A stretch of 64,000 nucleotides of DNA from Halocatena marina (GCF_025913575.1 NZ_CP109785.1:2790001-2854000); one strand, 5' to 3'. Positions 18,667 to 28,304 are shown, counted from the first letter of the stretch. Made by a program: numbers and translations. The notes: generated by a model from the letters alone, not told the origin.

Positions 18667-20034
18667 TTATGTTCCGTGCTGCCAGCTATTCGTGTACTCG
18701 TCCTGCTCGTCGGTCAGTTCGTCGATCGTAATCCCTTCTGCGTCCAGTTTGATGCTCGCAACCTCGCGATCAAGCGCGTCGGGGACCTCATTGACACCCG
18801 CTTTGTAGCCACGGTCGGCAACGACTCGTGGGCCATCGGCCTGACCGATTCGATTCCGGATCGTTGATAGGAGTCGATCCGGGAGTCCTGTCGAGTGAGC
18901 CCCGACGAGTTCACGGACACAGACGGCCTGCACGCCGAAACTCTGGTCCATCACTTCGACAGGATGTCCGAGCGAAAGTGGTCCTGCGAGGTTGACGAGT
19001 CGTCCCTCCGCAAGGACGTTCAGGCGGCGGCCGTCTTGTAGTTCGTACTCACGAACGCCATCGCGGACCGTACTGACATTCGTTGCGAGGTCGGAGAGCT
19101 CATCGAGATTCACTTCCACATCGAAATGGCCCGCGTTAGCGAGCAAGACGCCATCGTGCATCTGTTCGAAGTCCTCACGTGTGATGACATCCTTATTACC
19201 AGTGACGGTGATGAACACATCGCCTTTCGGAGCGGCTTCGCGCATCGACATGACCTCGTATCCCTCCATGTGTGCCTCAAGCGCGCGGCGGGGATCGACT
19301 TCACAGACGATGACGTGTGCGTTCTGACCGGCTGCCTTCTTTGCGATTCCACGACCACAGTCGCCATATCCTGCTACGACCACGGTTTTACCGGCAAACG
19401 AGAGATTCGTCGTCATGGCGATGTTAGCAAGCGAGGACTCGCCCGTTCCGTGGACGTTGTCGAACAGTCGCTTCATCGGCGTGTCGTTCACCGCAAAAAC
19501 AGGGTACTCAAGCGCGCCGTCGGCATCCATCGAACGCAGCCGGTGAACACCAGTCGTCGTCTCCTCACAGCCACCGATGATATTCTCGATGAGATCAGGG
19601 TGTTTGTCGTGGATACGGAACACGAGATCGCCGCCGTCATCGACAGTGATGGTTGGTTCGATGGCGATGACGGTCTCGATCGCGTCGTAATACTCCTGGT
19701 CAGAGATGTCGTGTTTGGCGTACGACGTGATGTTTGGTTGCGCATCGAGTGCGGCGCTCACATCGTCGTGAGTCGATAGCGGATTGCAGCCAGTGATAGC
19801 GATCTCCGCGCCGCCAGCAGCGAGCGTCTCGACGAGTGCGGCCGTCTTCGCCTCGACGTGCATCGCCATTCCGATTCGTTGTTCGTCGAATGGGCTGCTC
19901 TCCTCGAACTCTTCTCGAAGCGTTTCGAGGATGGGCATGTGCTGGCGCGCCCAGTCAATCTTTCGTCGACCTTCTTCTCGGGCCGTTTCCGGGTCATCAA
20001 GCTGTTTGCTGATCCGAGGATACGTAGCGCTCAT
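18667..20034 (-). CDS. ahcY: adenosylhomocysteinase with a C-terminal insertion
   Basis: This 455-residue NAD-dependent enzyme hydrolyses S-adenosylhomocysteine to adenosine and homocysteine. The Rossmann motif VVAGYGDCGRGIA and the C-terminal NSWQHGT are archaeal-type hallmarks. Compared with what I recall of haloarchaeal homologues, about 30 extra residues lie between VCVRELVG and YKAGVNEVPDALD (about residues 378-409, positions 18808-18903). The frame is intact. The inserted DNA contains a perfect 8-bp inverted repeat. Whether it affects activity is unknown. Confidence 0.95.
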   Translation of the reverse strand: MSATYPRISKQLDDPETAREEGRRKIDWARQHMPILETLREEFEESSPFDEQRIGMAMHVEAKTAALVETLAAGGAEIAITGCNPLSTHDDVSAALDAQPNITSYAKHDISDQEYYDAIETVIAIEPTITVDDGGDLVFRIHDKHPDLIENIIGGCEETTTGVHRLRSMDADGALEYPVFAVNDTPMKRLFDNVHGTGESSLANIAMTTNLSFAGKTVVVAGYGDCGRGIAKKAAGQNAHVIVCEVDPRRALEAHMEGYEVMSMREAAPKGDVFITVTGNKDVITREDFEQMHDGVLLANAGHFDVEVNLDELSDLATNVSTVRDGVREYELQDGRRLNVLAEGRLVNLAGPLSLGHPVEVMDQSFGVQAVCVRELVGAHSTGLPDRLLSTIRNRIGQADGPRVVADRGYKAGVNEVPDALDREVASIKLDAEGITIDELTDEQDEYTNSWQHGT

Positions 20035-20088
20035 CGGCGTTCGTTGGCCAAGGAGTCAGAAAACGGTATCGAAGACGCCAGTGCTGGA

Positions 20089-21039
20089 TCAGTGCTCTGT
20101 GGTCTCGAGATCGTAGGTCACACCGGTCAGTTCCTCCGAAATTTCCCACAGACGCTCGGCGGCCTTCTCGTCGTGCGATCGATCGGTAGAAGACTGTGGT
20201 TTTGGAGGACCGCGCATGTTCATGAATCCGCCGGGACCGATGTACTCACCGCCAGTTATGTCCGGCGCGGTAGCGGCATAGAGAAGGGGGAGTGCACCCG
20301 TCTCGGCATCTTGGGCGATAATCGTGTTCGCGATTTTCGTCATCCACAACCGAAGCGTCGAACCGGACAGTTCGGGCCCCCGCCGCTGGAGATTCGTTGC
20401 CGCATAACCCGGATGACACGCAACACTCAGCACGTCGCTGCCAGCACTACTGAGACGTCGCTGGAGTTCGTAGGCAAAGAGGAGGTTGGCAAGCTTGCTC
20501 TGGCTGTAGGCGTCCCACTCGTCGTAGGAGTACTCTCCTTGAAGATCGTCGAAATTGATCTCACCGCGTTCGTGAAGACCGCTGCTCTGTGTCACGACGC
20601 GCGTCTCGCCATCGGTCTTGCGGAGAACATCCAGAAGATTGCCTGTGAGTACGAAATGGCCGAGATGGTTGACGCCAAACTGCGTTTCGAAGCCGTCGAC
20701 CGTCTCGCTCCGTGGAAGTGCCATCACACCTGCGTTATTACAGAGGATGTGCAATGCATCGTGTGATTCTTTGAACGCCGTTGTGAACTCTTCTATCGAC
20801 GTGAGATCCGCGAGATCGAGTTCTAATACCGTTGTGGATGCGTCAGGGGATGTCTCCTGAATGCGCTCGATCGCCTCGTGGCCCCGGCCAGTGCTTCGAC
20901 AAGCGAGAACGACGTGTGCACCGTGATGAGCGAACGCCCGCGCTGCCTCGTAGCCGAGTCCGCTGTTGGCTCCAGTTACGACGATCGTCGTTCCACTCAG
21001 ATCGCCCATCTGCTTGGCGCGCCATCCCGAATCCTTCAT
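20089..21039 (-). CDS. short-chain dehydrogenase/reductase
   Basis: The 316-residue oxidoreductase has the NAD(P)-binding signature TGANSGLGYEAA near residue 18, the NNAGVM motif, and the active-site YSQSK (Y-x-x-x-K). It resembles the retinol-dehydrogenase-like extended SDR group. The start at 21039 (MKDSGWRAKQMGDL) is chosen; ATG 21009 is an alternative. It lies between ahcY and the amidohydrolase on the same strand, but the substrate cannot be deduced. Confidence 0.85.
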   Translation of the reverse strand: MKDSGWRAKQMGDLSGTTIVVTGANSGLGYEAARAFAHHGAHVVLACRSTGRGHEAIERIQETSPDASTTVLELDLADLTSIEEFTTAFKESHDALHILCNNAGVMALPRSETVDGFETQFGVNHLGHFVLTGNLLDVLRKTDGETRVVTQSSGLHERGEINFDDLQGEYSYDEWDAYSQSKLANLLFAYELQRRLSSAGSDVLSVACHPGYAATNLQRRGPELSGSTLRLWMTKIANTIIAQDAETGALPLLYAATAPDITGGEYIGPGGFMNMRGPPKPQSSTDRSHDEKAAERLWEISEELTGVTYDLETTEH

Positions 21040-21153
21040 GTGAAGAACGTATGGTTGGCTGATACAGAAGCGTACCGGGATCCCCACTCACACAGATGGT
21101 CGTCACATTATTACTGGGTCGAGGATCGATCAATCCGATAGCAACAGCAACGA

Positions 21154-22443
21154 CTACTCGGCTCTGGCGACGAGGTCGGCCGCTCTCGTTGCTGCCTCTG
21201 CTCTGACTGTGGCTGCATCGATGGTGAGCAGTTCGCGCTCGCGCATGAGGACGCGTCCGTCGCAGACAGTGTGGCGTACATCTGCGCCAGTCGCGGCGTA
21301 CGCGAGGTGACTCACGAGATCGTGTGCGGGCGTGAGGTGTGGACGGTCGAGGTCGAGGACGGCAAGATCGGCGGGGGCACCGGGTTCGATCTGTCCGCTC
21401 TCGAAGCCGACACAGTCGGCACTCCCTTGGGTTGCCATCCGCACAACATCGGGAGCGGCGACAGCACTTGCATCGTCGGCAGCGATCTTTCCGACCATCG
21501 CTGCGTCGCGCATCTCACCAAACATATCGAGGTCGTTGTTCGCAGCCACGCCGTCGGTTCCGAGTCCAACTGTAACGCCAGCGTCGAGCATCGCCTGCAC
21601 GGGAGCCATTCCGCTTGCGAGCTTCATGTTCGAAGCCGGACAGTGGACGACACCGGCACCAGTCTCTGCGAGGATATCGATTTCGGACGTATTGAGGTGA
21701 ACGCCGTGTGCGATGTAGTCCTCTGAATGAAAGAGACCGCACGAACGAGCGTACTCGACCGGACGAACGCCCTGTTCCTCGACGATCGGTTCGACCTCGT
21801 CTTTCGTCTCGTTGACGTGGGTGTGAATCGGAACACCGATATCGCGGGCGCGAGCAGCCATCTCGGACAGCGATGACTCCGAGACAGTCGTAAGACTATG
21901 TGGCATGACCGCTGTCGAGATGCGATCACTATCAGCGACATCGCGCGCAACGCGAAGGCCCTCCTCGATATCAGCTTCGACCGCAGCGTCAGCCTTTCCG
22001 ACAGTAACGACGCCGTGACCGAGCCGTGCACGCATTCCCGCTGCTTCGACGGCAGCGGCGACCTCGGGCACGTAAAAATACATGTCGGTGAAGCCAGTTG
22101 TTCCAGAGCGGATCATTTCCGCCATCCCGAGTTGGGTTCCGACTCGGACATCTTCGGGCGTGAGTTCAGACTCAATGGGCCAGATATCCTCACGGAGCCA
22201 CGTTTCGAGCGGTTTGTCGTCCGCGTAGCCACGCAAAAGCGTCATTGCGAGGTGGGTGTGTGCGTTGATCAACCCGGGAATGACGAGCGAATCCGTTGCG
22301 TCCAGTTGCTCGTCGCCACTCATCCCGATCTCTCGATCGACATCGATTATCTCGCCGGTTGATTGATCGATGAGTACGTCCGCCTCAGAGACGGACATAT
22401 CGGGGTGAAGGACGTTTCCGTCGGTGATACCGAGCGTGGTCAT
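21154..22443 (-). CDS. MTA/SAH/5'-deoxyadenosine deaminase (amidohydrolase)
   Basis: The 429-residue metal-dependent hydrolase matches the MtaD/DadD family that deaminates methylthioadenosine, S-adenosylhomocysteine or 5'-deoxyadenosine. Metal ligands are visible in NAHTHLAM (residues 61-68), HTHVNE near 195, and the aspartate in GLGTDGVAANNDLDM near 288. It is in the same cluster as ahcY, fitting a shared role in recycling SAM by-products. ATG 22443 (MTTLGITDGNVL) is preferred over the upstream start. Confidence 0.88.
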   Translation of the reverse strand: MTTLGITDGNVLHPDMSVSEADVLIDQSTGEIIDVDREIGMSGDEQLDATDSLVIPGLINAHTHLAMTLLRGYADDKPLETWLREDIWPIESELTPEDVRVGTQLGMAEMIRSGTTGFTDMYFYVPEVAAAVEAAGMRARLGHGVVTVGKADAAVEADIEEGLRVARDVADSDRISTAVMPHSLTTVSESSLSEMAARARDIGVPIHTHVNETKDEVEPIVEEQGVRPVEYARSCGLFHSEDYIAHGVHLNTSEIDILAETGAGVVHCPASNMKLASGMAPVQAMLDAGVTVGLGTDGVAANNDLDMFGEMRDAAMVGKIAADDASAVAAPDVVRMATQGSADCVGFESGQIEPGAPADLAVLDLDRPHLTPAHDLVSHLAYAATGADVRHTVCDGRVLMRERELLTIDAATVRAEAATRAADLVARAE

Positions 22444-22554
22444 AAACGCCGGTTTTCCCCGGAACAGTGTCAATCCATCGGGTCAACCCGATCGTGAGAG
22501 TGTGCTCTATTGATGGGTGAAGAAATCACCGAGACGATGGACATCTCGGCTCTC

Positions 22555-22956
22555 TCAATCGAGATATCCGTCTTGATCACCGTCCTCTTTGATGAACGTC
22601 GAGCCGAGCCATGCAGCCAGCGCGAAGATCGCATAAATAGCCATATCCGAGCGAGCGCCTTTGAGGACGATCTGAATGGCGACACCGATTCCCAGCGCAG
22701 GAATGACGAGGAGAGCGGTTCGGATCACACGGGGCAGTCCGCGTTCTTCAGGAAGCGGTGAGAGCACGCTGAATCCGATACCGAGCCACGTGCCAGCGAA
22801 CACGAGACCAAGGATCGTGACGATATCACTGGGCGTGAGAAACCGATAGCGCCCGAGGACGTGCAACGAGAGGTAGAATGCGAACAACACAATCGAGACA
22901 CCGAGTGCTCTCCGGACAGAGAGGATCACGAGTTCGCGCGGTTCTGGCCGCTTCAT
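22555..22956 (-). CDS. four-helix membrane protein
   Basis: The 133-residue protein has about four hydrophobic segments (ALGVSIVLFAFYLSLHVL, IVTILGLVFAGTWLGIGF, ALLVIPALGIGVAIQIVL, AIYAIFALAAWLGSTF) and a charged tail (KEDGDQDGYLD). It ends just before the amidohydrolase and follows the symporter gene on the same strand with a 27-nt gap. It may therefore be cotranscribed with the symporter. No function is recognised. Confidence 0.65.
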   Translation of the reverse strand: MKRPEPRELVILSVRRALGVSIVLFAFYLSLHVLGRYRFLTPSDIVTILGLVFAGTWLGIGFSVLSPLPEERGLPRVIRTALLVIPALGIGVAIQIVLKGARSDMAIYAIFALAAWLGSTFIKEDGDQDGYLD

Positions 22957-22983
22957 TGACTCGAAATTCCTCCGTCTCGATAT

Positions 22984-24765
22984 TCAGTCGTCACTCGTCG
23001 TTTCGGAGCCACCGTCGGCCGCAATGGCCTCTCGGGAGCCGCGCGGGTATCGGATCTCCTCAACCAGTTCGATGACATCGTCGGGTGGGGCGGGAGTGAA
23101 CCGTGAGATGATGAGCGCAACCGCGAAATTGAGGATCGAACCGTAGAGTCCAATTCCGAGCGCACCGAGTCCGAGGAAGCTATCGAGCAGCGGTTCCTCG
23201 AATCCGAGCACCACGTTGGCACGCATCAAGACCACCATGACGAGGGTGAAGATCAGGCCAACGAGCAGACCGGTAATCGCGCCCTCCCGGTTCATCCGGC
23301 GGTCGAAGATCCCGAGTAGTATAGGTGGGAAGAGACTCGCAGCCGCGAGACCGAACGCAATCGCAACCACCTCTGCAACGAATCCTGGCGGATTGATACC
23401 GAGATACGCCGCGACAACGGCCGCAGCGAGAATGACGATCCGTGCAACGAGGAGCCGTTTGCGCTGGGAGGCCTCCTCATTGAAGATCTTGTAGTAGATG
23501 TCGTGGCTGACCGCACTGGACATTGCGATGAGGAGTCCGTCGGCGGTCGAAAGCGCCGCGGCGAGACCGCCTGCGGCAACCAGTCCGATGACGATAGGAG
23601 CGAGACCCGCAACCTCGGGCGTCGCAAGCACGATGATATCTGGATCGATGAAAACCTCACTGGCTTCCGAGGTTAAGCTCTGGGTCATCTGGATGACGCC
23701 GTCGCCGTTCTTATCATTTATCGTGAGTAAGCCAGTCTGGGACCATCGTTCAACCCATGGAATGTTCTGAGCCGTTGAGACTGACTCGCCGTTGAGCGTC
23801 TGAATCAGGTTGAACTTCGCGAAGATCGCAAGCACCGGAGCGCTGAGGTAGAGCAGCGAGATGAAAAACAGCGCGTATCCGGCCGATCGACGTGCGTCTG
23901 ATGCGCTCGGGACCGTGTAAAAGCGCATGATGACGTGGGGAAGCCCAGCCGTTCCGATCATGAGCGTGAGCGCGATGGCAAAGACCTGTAGCTGAGAGTA
24001 TTCACGGAACGGAACAATATATCGTCCCATCTGAATATCGGCTTGAAGCTGTGTTAGCCGTGCACCGATGTCGCTCGTGACGAGCGCCATCTGTGGGAAC
24101 GGATTGCCCGTGAGGTCAAGTGAGATTGCCGCAGTCACGATCAAGAAGGCGAGTATCAACACCGTGTATTGGATCGCCTGCGTCCACGTAATCGCCTCCA
24201 TCCCGCCGATCACACCGATGAGAGCGACGAGACCGAGCGCGACGATGATCCCAATCGTGATGTCCAATCCTAAAAATCGACTGAGAACGATCCCGACACC
24301 GCGCATCTGTCCGGCGATGTAGGTGAGCGAGACGAACAGGGTCGCAAGCGCGGCCACACCACGCGCCGTATCCGAATAGTATCGATCACCAATGAAATCC
24401 GGAATCGTATACTTGCCGTACTTTCGCAGGTAGGGCGCGATCAGCAGGGCGAGTACCACGTACCCACCAGTCCATCCCATCAGGTAGATGGTTCCGTCGT
24501 ACCCGAGGAACGAGACGAGACCTGCTAATGAGATGAACGACGCTGCAGACATCCAGTCAGCAGCGACCGCAGCACCATTTACGATCGCCGGAATCGATCG
24601 GTCTGCGACGTAGAACTCGTCGGTATCGGTGACGTGGGTTGCGATTGCGACGACGAAGTAGACGATCACTGTGCCGACGATCAGGATCAGACTCCACGCA
24701 TCGACACCAAGTCCGAGTTGTGCAATGACGGGCGCAAAAAGAGCGAGCATCGTTTCGAGCATCAT
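22984..24765 (-). CDS. sodium:solute symporter, large subunit (SSS family)
   Basis: The 593-residue protein has about 13 transmembrane segments and matches the acetate/monocarboxylate-type SSS transporters (VC_2705 subgroup). Conserved features are YVADRSIPAIVNGAAVAADWMSA, broken for length, and the ALSTADGLLIAMSSAVSHDI sodium-site segment near residue 420. A DUF4212 small subunit precedes it; the large-subunit start lies 1 nt after the small-subunit stop. Together they form a two-subunit importer. Substrate is not shown. Confidence 0.92.
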   Translation of the reverse strand: MMLETMLALFAPVIAQLGLGVDAWSLILIVGTVIVYFVVAIATHVTDTDEFYVADRSIPAIVNGAAVAADWMSAASFISLAGLVSFLGYDGTIYLMGWTGGYVVLALLIAPYLRKYGKYTIPDFIGDRYYSDTARGVAALATLFVSLTYIAGQMRGVGIVLSRFLGLDITIGIIVALGLVALIGVIGGMEAITWTQAIQYTVLILAFLIVTAAISLDLTGNPFPQMALVTSDIGARLTQLQADIQMGRYIVPFREYSQLQVFAIALTLMIGTAGLPHVIMRFYTVPSASDARRSAGYALFFISLLYLSAPVLAIFAKFNLIQTLNGESVSTAQNIPWVERWSQTGLLTINDKNGDGVIQMTQSLTSEASEVFIDPDIIVLATPEVAGLAPIVIGLVAAGGLAAALSTADGLLIAMSSAVSHDIYYKIFNEEASQRKRLLVARIVILAAAVVAAYLGINPPGFVAEVVAIAFGLAAASLFPPILLGIFDRRMNREGAITGLLVGLIFTLVMVVLMRANVVLGFEEPLLDSFLGLGALGIGLYGSILNFAVALIISRFTPAPPDDVIELVEEIRYPRGSREAIAADGGSETTSDD

Positions 24766-24766
24766 G

Positions 24767-25084
24767 TTAGTCCTCCACCCCAAATTCGCGGTCTAATTTG
24801 TTCATTTGTCGTGCATAGACGAAAATTAGGATGACAAACACGATAATTGAACCCTGCTGGGCGAACCAGAAGGGGACCGGGATGTTTCCGATGTAAACGT
24901 TCGACAACGGCTCTGCCAAGATGATCCCAAAGAGAAACGAGACGATGAACCAGATGACGAACAGTCCAGCAATGAGCTTGAGGTTTCGTCGCCAGTACTC
25001 TTTCAGATCAGATTGTGTAGGTGTTGAATCCGACTCCGATGTCTCACTTGTCTGATTCGACGCTTTCGCTTTTCCCGCACTCAT
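24767..25084 (-). CDS. sodium/substrate symporter small subunit (DUF4212)
   Basis: The 105-residue protein has a polar serine/threonine-rich N-terminus, then KEYWRRNLKLIAGLFVIWF and a second helix ending VFVILIFVYARQMNKLD. This matches the DUF4212 partner of SSS symporters. ATG 25084 (MSAGKAKASNQ) has a GAGGTG ribosome-binding site about 10 nt upstream, inside a hairpin loop. The large-subunit gene follows directly. Confidence 0.9.
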   Translation of the reverse strand: MSAGKAKASNQTSETSESDSTPTQSDLKEYWRRNLKLIAGLFVIWFIVSFLFGIILAEPLSNVYIGNIPVPFWFAQQGSIIVFVILIFVYARQMNKLDREFGVED

Positions 25085-25087
25085 CTG

Positions 25088-25108
25088 CGCATACACCTCT
25101 TGTATGCG
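25088..25108 (-). promoter_or_regulatory. leader hairpin holding the ribosome-binding site of the symporter operon
   Basis: CGCATAC-N7-GTATGCG is a perfect 7-bp inverted repeat 4 nt upstream of the small-subunit start. Read on the minus strand, the loop is AAGAGGT, part of the GAGGTG ribosome-binding site. It could act as an RNA hairpin in the leader or as a protein-binding operator. Confidence 0.45.
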
Positions 25109-25287
25109 GTACAATTACTGTCAGTATATTCCCAGGGATATTTGTTACCCACAATCATGATAGTCACGGTGTAGGCAACATTAATAAACTTTCCGCATGT
25201 TAAACAGATGATTCACAAATTGATGTGGATTGCGGAGAACGAGGACAAAAGCAAAAGCAATTCATTCGTGGGCGTGAAGTGCCCGTA

Positions 25288-26133
25288 ATGCGTATTGCCG
25301 TGCCCAACAAGGGACGATTGCACCAGCCAACCATCGACCTCTTAGAGCGGGCCGGCCTGCATCTTATCGACGGGGCGGACCGGAAGCTGTATGCAGAAAC
25401 CGTCGATCCCGATGTGACCGTTCTTTTTGCGCGTGCAGCCGATATCCCGGAATACGTCGCTGATGGCGCAGCTTCAGTGGGTATAACAGGTTTCGATCAA
25501 GCACGCGAATCTGGGACTGACCTCGTTGATCTGCTCGATCTCGGCTTCGGTCGCTGTCGCCTCGTTCTCGCTGCTCCCGAAGACGGCAACATCGAGTGTG
25601 TTGAAGATCTCGCCGGAGGAACAGTCGCAACCGAGTTCCCAGAAATTGCCCGTTCGTATTTTGCCGAGACTAGTGTTAGCCCGACCATCGCTGAAGTGTC
25701 AGGGGCAACAGAGCTGACACCGCACGTAGACATCGCCGATGCGATCATCGATATTACCAGCACAGGCACGACTCTTCGAATGAACCGACTTGCGACTATT
25801 GAAGAGGTAATGGAAAGCTCGGTCCGGCTGTTCGCCCGTCCGGACACCGCCGAGGATCAGAAAGTCAATCAGATTCAGACCGCGATCCAGTCCGTTCTCG
25901 CCGCCGATGGAAAGCGCTACTTGATGATGAACGTCCCTCATGAGCAGCTTGAGGACGTGAGAAGCGTCATTCCCGGTCTCGGTGGCCCGACTGTGATGGA
26001 CATCGCCGGACAGGACGCGCTTGCTGTCCACGCTGTCGTCGACGAGGGTGACGTATTCGAGACGATCTCGAAGCTACGCGAACAGGGTGCAAGCGACATC
26101 CTCGTCACTGAAATCGAACGGCTTGTGGCATGA
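25288..26133 (+). CDS. hisG: ATP phosphoribosyltransferase (long form)
   Basis: The 281-residue enzyme catalyses the first step of histidine synthesis, joining ATP and PRPP. It begins [19 protein letters not shown]. The catalytic core includes [18 protein letters not shown] near residue 150. The C-terminal part (residues 210-281) is the ACT-like regulatory domain of long-form HisG, for histidine feedback inhibition. ATG 25288 is the conserved start. No other his gene is adjacent. Confidence 0.96.
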   Translation: MRIAVPNKGRLHQPTIDLLERAGLHLIDGADRKLYAETVDPDVTVLFARAADIPEYVADGAASVGITGFDQARESGTDLVDLLDLGFGRCRLVLAAPEDGNIECVEDLAGGTVATEFPEIARSYFAETSVSPTIAEVSGATELTPHVDIADAIIDITSTGTTLRMNRLATIEEVMESSVRLFARPDTAEDQKVNQIQTAIQSVLAADGKRYLMMNVPHEQLEDVRSVIPGLGGPTVMDIAGQDALAVHAVVDEGDVFETISKLREQGASDILVTEIERLVA

Positions 26134-26199
26134 CTGGTGGAACCTGAATCACCGCTCGTAATCAAACAGACGAACGGTAATCGAGAGAAAGCGGGATCA

Positions 26200-26565
26200 T
26201 CAGGTGAGAGCGAGGAGGGTAATGATGTTATACAGCGCGAACCCGATGATGGCGGCGATGGCGTAGTGAGCAAGTGTGAGAACGAGCGTCATCCGCGCGT
26301 ACAGCTGGTAGACGAAGTGGATAGCGACGGCGTCAGTGAGAAACAGAATCGGAATGACGACGAGCGGTTCGTACTGCTGTATAAAGAGAGAAACGAATGC
26401 AGGAACCGCCGCGGCGAGCGTCGCGCGCTGGTGTGGCGTATCACCGATGACGTACAGAGCGGCGAGATGCAGCGTTGCGGCGTAGAACACCCACGCGATC
26501 AGGAACGTAACGAGATACGCCAACAGTCCAGCGCCACTCGCATCAGCCTGCATCGGAAGACCCAT
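26200..26565 (-). CDS. conserved haloarchaeal membrane protein
   Basis: The 121-residue protein has about four hydrophobic helices, e.g. GLLAYLVTFLIAWVFYAATL, AAVPAFVSLFI and the C-terminal IIGFALYNIITLLAL. It lies just downstream of tbp on the same strand, 54 nt away. Its conserved position suggests haloarchaeal lineage, but no function is recognised. An in-frame start at MQADASG is an alternative. Confidence 0.7.
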   Translation of the reverse strand: MGLPMQADASGAGLLAYLVTFLIAWVFYAATLHLAALYVIGDTPHQRATLAAAVPAFVSLFIQQYEPLVVIPILFLTDAVAIHFVYQLYARMTLVLTLAHYAIAAIIGFALYNIITLLALT

Positions 26566-26618
26566 ACAATTCGTTGATCCGTCGGGTGCTTGTACGCTAC
26601 GAAGAGAGTGAACTACAA

Positions 26619-27179
26619 TTAATCCAGCAGTCCGAGTTCGGACAAGCGAGAAACGATCTTATCGACTGCTTCTTCTGCGTCTTTTGGCTGTTTGCCGCCC
26701 GTGATGACGAGCTTGCCCGAGCCAAAGAGCAGCGCGACGACATCCGGCGCATCGAGCCGGTAGACGAGACCGGGGAACTGTTCTGGCTCGTATTCGATGT
26801 TCTCAAGACCGAGACCGATCGCAATTGCGTTCAAATTGAGCGTGCGTCCGAGGTCGGCGCTCGTAACGATATTCTGAACGACGATCTCCGGACTTTCGTC
26901 CACCTGAATATTGAGATCACGAAGTTTGTCGAAAACGATACGAAGACTTTCATGAACGTCGTCTGTTGATTTTGCGCCCGTGCAGACAATCTTTCCAGAA
27001 CGGAAGATGAGTGCCGCAGATTTCGGGTTCTGTGTGCGGTACACCAGCCCCGGGAACTGCTCCGGATCGTAATCAGCCCCCTCCAAATCCATCGCGACGC
27101 TTTGTAAGTCGAGCTCTTGGCCGATGCCCGTGGAAGCAACGACGTTCTCGATGTTGATTGTTTCCTTTGGATCGGTCAT
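26619..27179 (-). CDS. tbp: TATA-box-binding protein TBP
   Basis: The 186-residue protein is made of two direct repeats of about 90 residues, each with the EQFPGLVYR signature (residues 40-48 and 133-141). The saddle binds the promoter TATA box and recruits TFB and RNA polymerase. It begins MTDPKETINIENVVAST. The promoter directly upstream has TATA elements placed for a leaderless transcript. Haloarchaea often carry several tbp paralogues; only this one is in view. Confidence 0.97.
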   Translation of the reverse strand: MTDPKETINIENVVASTGIGQELDLQSVAMDLEGADYDPEQFPGLVYRTQNPKSAALIFRSGKIVCTGAKSTDDVHESLRIVFDKLRDLNIQVDESPEIVVQNIVTSADLGRTLNLNAIAIGLGLENIEYEPEQFPGLVYRLDAPDVVALLFGSGKLVITGGKQPKDAEEAVDKIVSRLSELGLLD

Positions 27180-27198
27180 CGTTCGACTTAAAGATCGT

Positions 27199-27214
27199 AT
27201 TTAAGGCTTATAAA
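27199..27214 (-). promoter_or_regulatory. TATA element(s) of the tbp promoter
   Basis: On the minus strand the sequence TTTATAAGCCTTAAATA gives two overlapping TATA-like boxes centred 24-31 nt before the tbp start codon. That spacing fits a leaderless message. Confidence 0.5.
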
Positions 27215-27278
27215 GGTACGGGGGTTGAACTGATAGGTCGATACATCGATCAATCGGTAGGCTCATTGGTCGTGGCTG

Positions 27279-28304
27279 GTGAATCTGTGTGTGTACGTCC
27301 TGGAGCTGGCCGGCGAGGACGACGCGTTTGCCGCACGCGAGGCAGCGAGTAGCTGTTCAGGAGTCTCAGAACTCGCACCGGGGCTTGTGAGTGCTCGTAG
27401 TGTCTCTCAGATCGAATCCCTCGCGCTTACTCGGCGCGCAAGCGTGCTCATCGGCCACACCACAGCAACTGTTGCGGACGCGCGATCACTCCTCGAACAG
27501 GCATCCATTGATCGTACGGGGACGGTTGCGGTTCGTGCGCGCGATGTTCGCGGAACATCAGAGGTCGATACACAACGCATAGAGCGTGCACTTGGGCGTG
27601 TTCTCACACGCCGAGGCTTTGCCGTCGATCTCGATGCACCGGATCACGAGCTGCGAGCGCTATTTTCGGCAGACACCTGCGCGCTCGGCTGGCTCACCGC
27701 ACGAAGCGTCCGCAACTTCGGGGATCGAATGCCCACGAAGCGACCGTTCTTCCAACCGGGAAGTATGGATCCATTGCTTGCTCGCGCACTCGTTAATATC
27801 GCTGGCGCTCGACCCGGCGTCCGTATCCTCGATCCGATGTGCGGAACCGGTGGTATTCTCGTTGAAGCTGGACTGGTTGGTGCGGACGTGATTGGCCTTG
27901 ACGTTCAGCCGAAGATGGTCCATGGCGCGGACAAAAACCTCAATCGTTATCTCGACACTGGCTCAGACTCCGATACAGAGACTGGATCCGGCGATATCCT
28001 TCAAGGAAATGCAACGCGATTGCCGTTTCGGGACGGTGAGATCGACGCTATCGTGTTCGACGCTCCCTATGGCCGTCAATCAAAGATTGTTTCCAGTGAA
28101 GACGAAGGGAACGCGAACGAAAACGGCCTCCCATCGCTCGTGAGTGCGTCGCTCGACGAGGCGAGGCGCGTCGCCTCTCGAACGGTGCTCGTTGCTGATC
28201 GTCAGTGGGACGAGGTGGCAGAAGCGACTGGTTGGACCATCGAGGGCTCCTTCGAACGGCGCGTCCACAAATCATTGACGCGATACATCCTCGTCTTAGA
28301 ATAG
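27279..28304 (+). CDS. tRNA (guanine-N2)-methyltransferase, Trm11/TrmG10 type
   Basis: The 341-residue protein has an N-terminal THUMP-like region and a C-terminal Rossmann methyltransferase. The SAM-binding motif LDPMCGTGGILVEA lies near residue 190 and the catalytic motif DAPYGRQS near residue 263 (D-x-P-Y, for amino-group methylation). This matches archaeal enzymes that methylate G10 of tRNA. The first codon is GTG at 27279; GTG 27291, giving MYVLELAGEDD, is equally plausible. It is divergent from tbp. Confidence 0.85.
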   Translation: MNLCVYVLELAGEDDAFAAREAASSCSGVSELAPGLVSARSVSQIESLALTRRASVLIGHTTATVADARSLLEQASIDRTGTVAVRARDVRGTSEVDTQRIERALGRVLTRRGFAVDLDAPDHELRALFSADTCALGWLTARSVRNFGDRMPTKRPFFQPGSMDPLLARALVNIAGARPGVRILDPMCGTGGILVEAGLVGADVIGLDVQPKMVHGADKNLNRYLDTGSDSDTETGSGDILQGNATRLPFRDGEIDAIVFDAPYGRQSKIVSSEDEGNANENGLPSLVSASLDEARRVASRTVLVADRQWDEVAEATGWTIEGSFERRVHKSLTRYILVLE

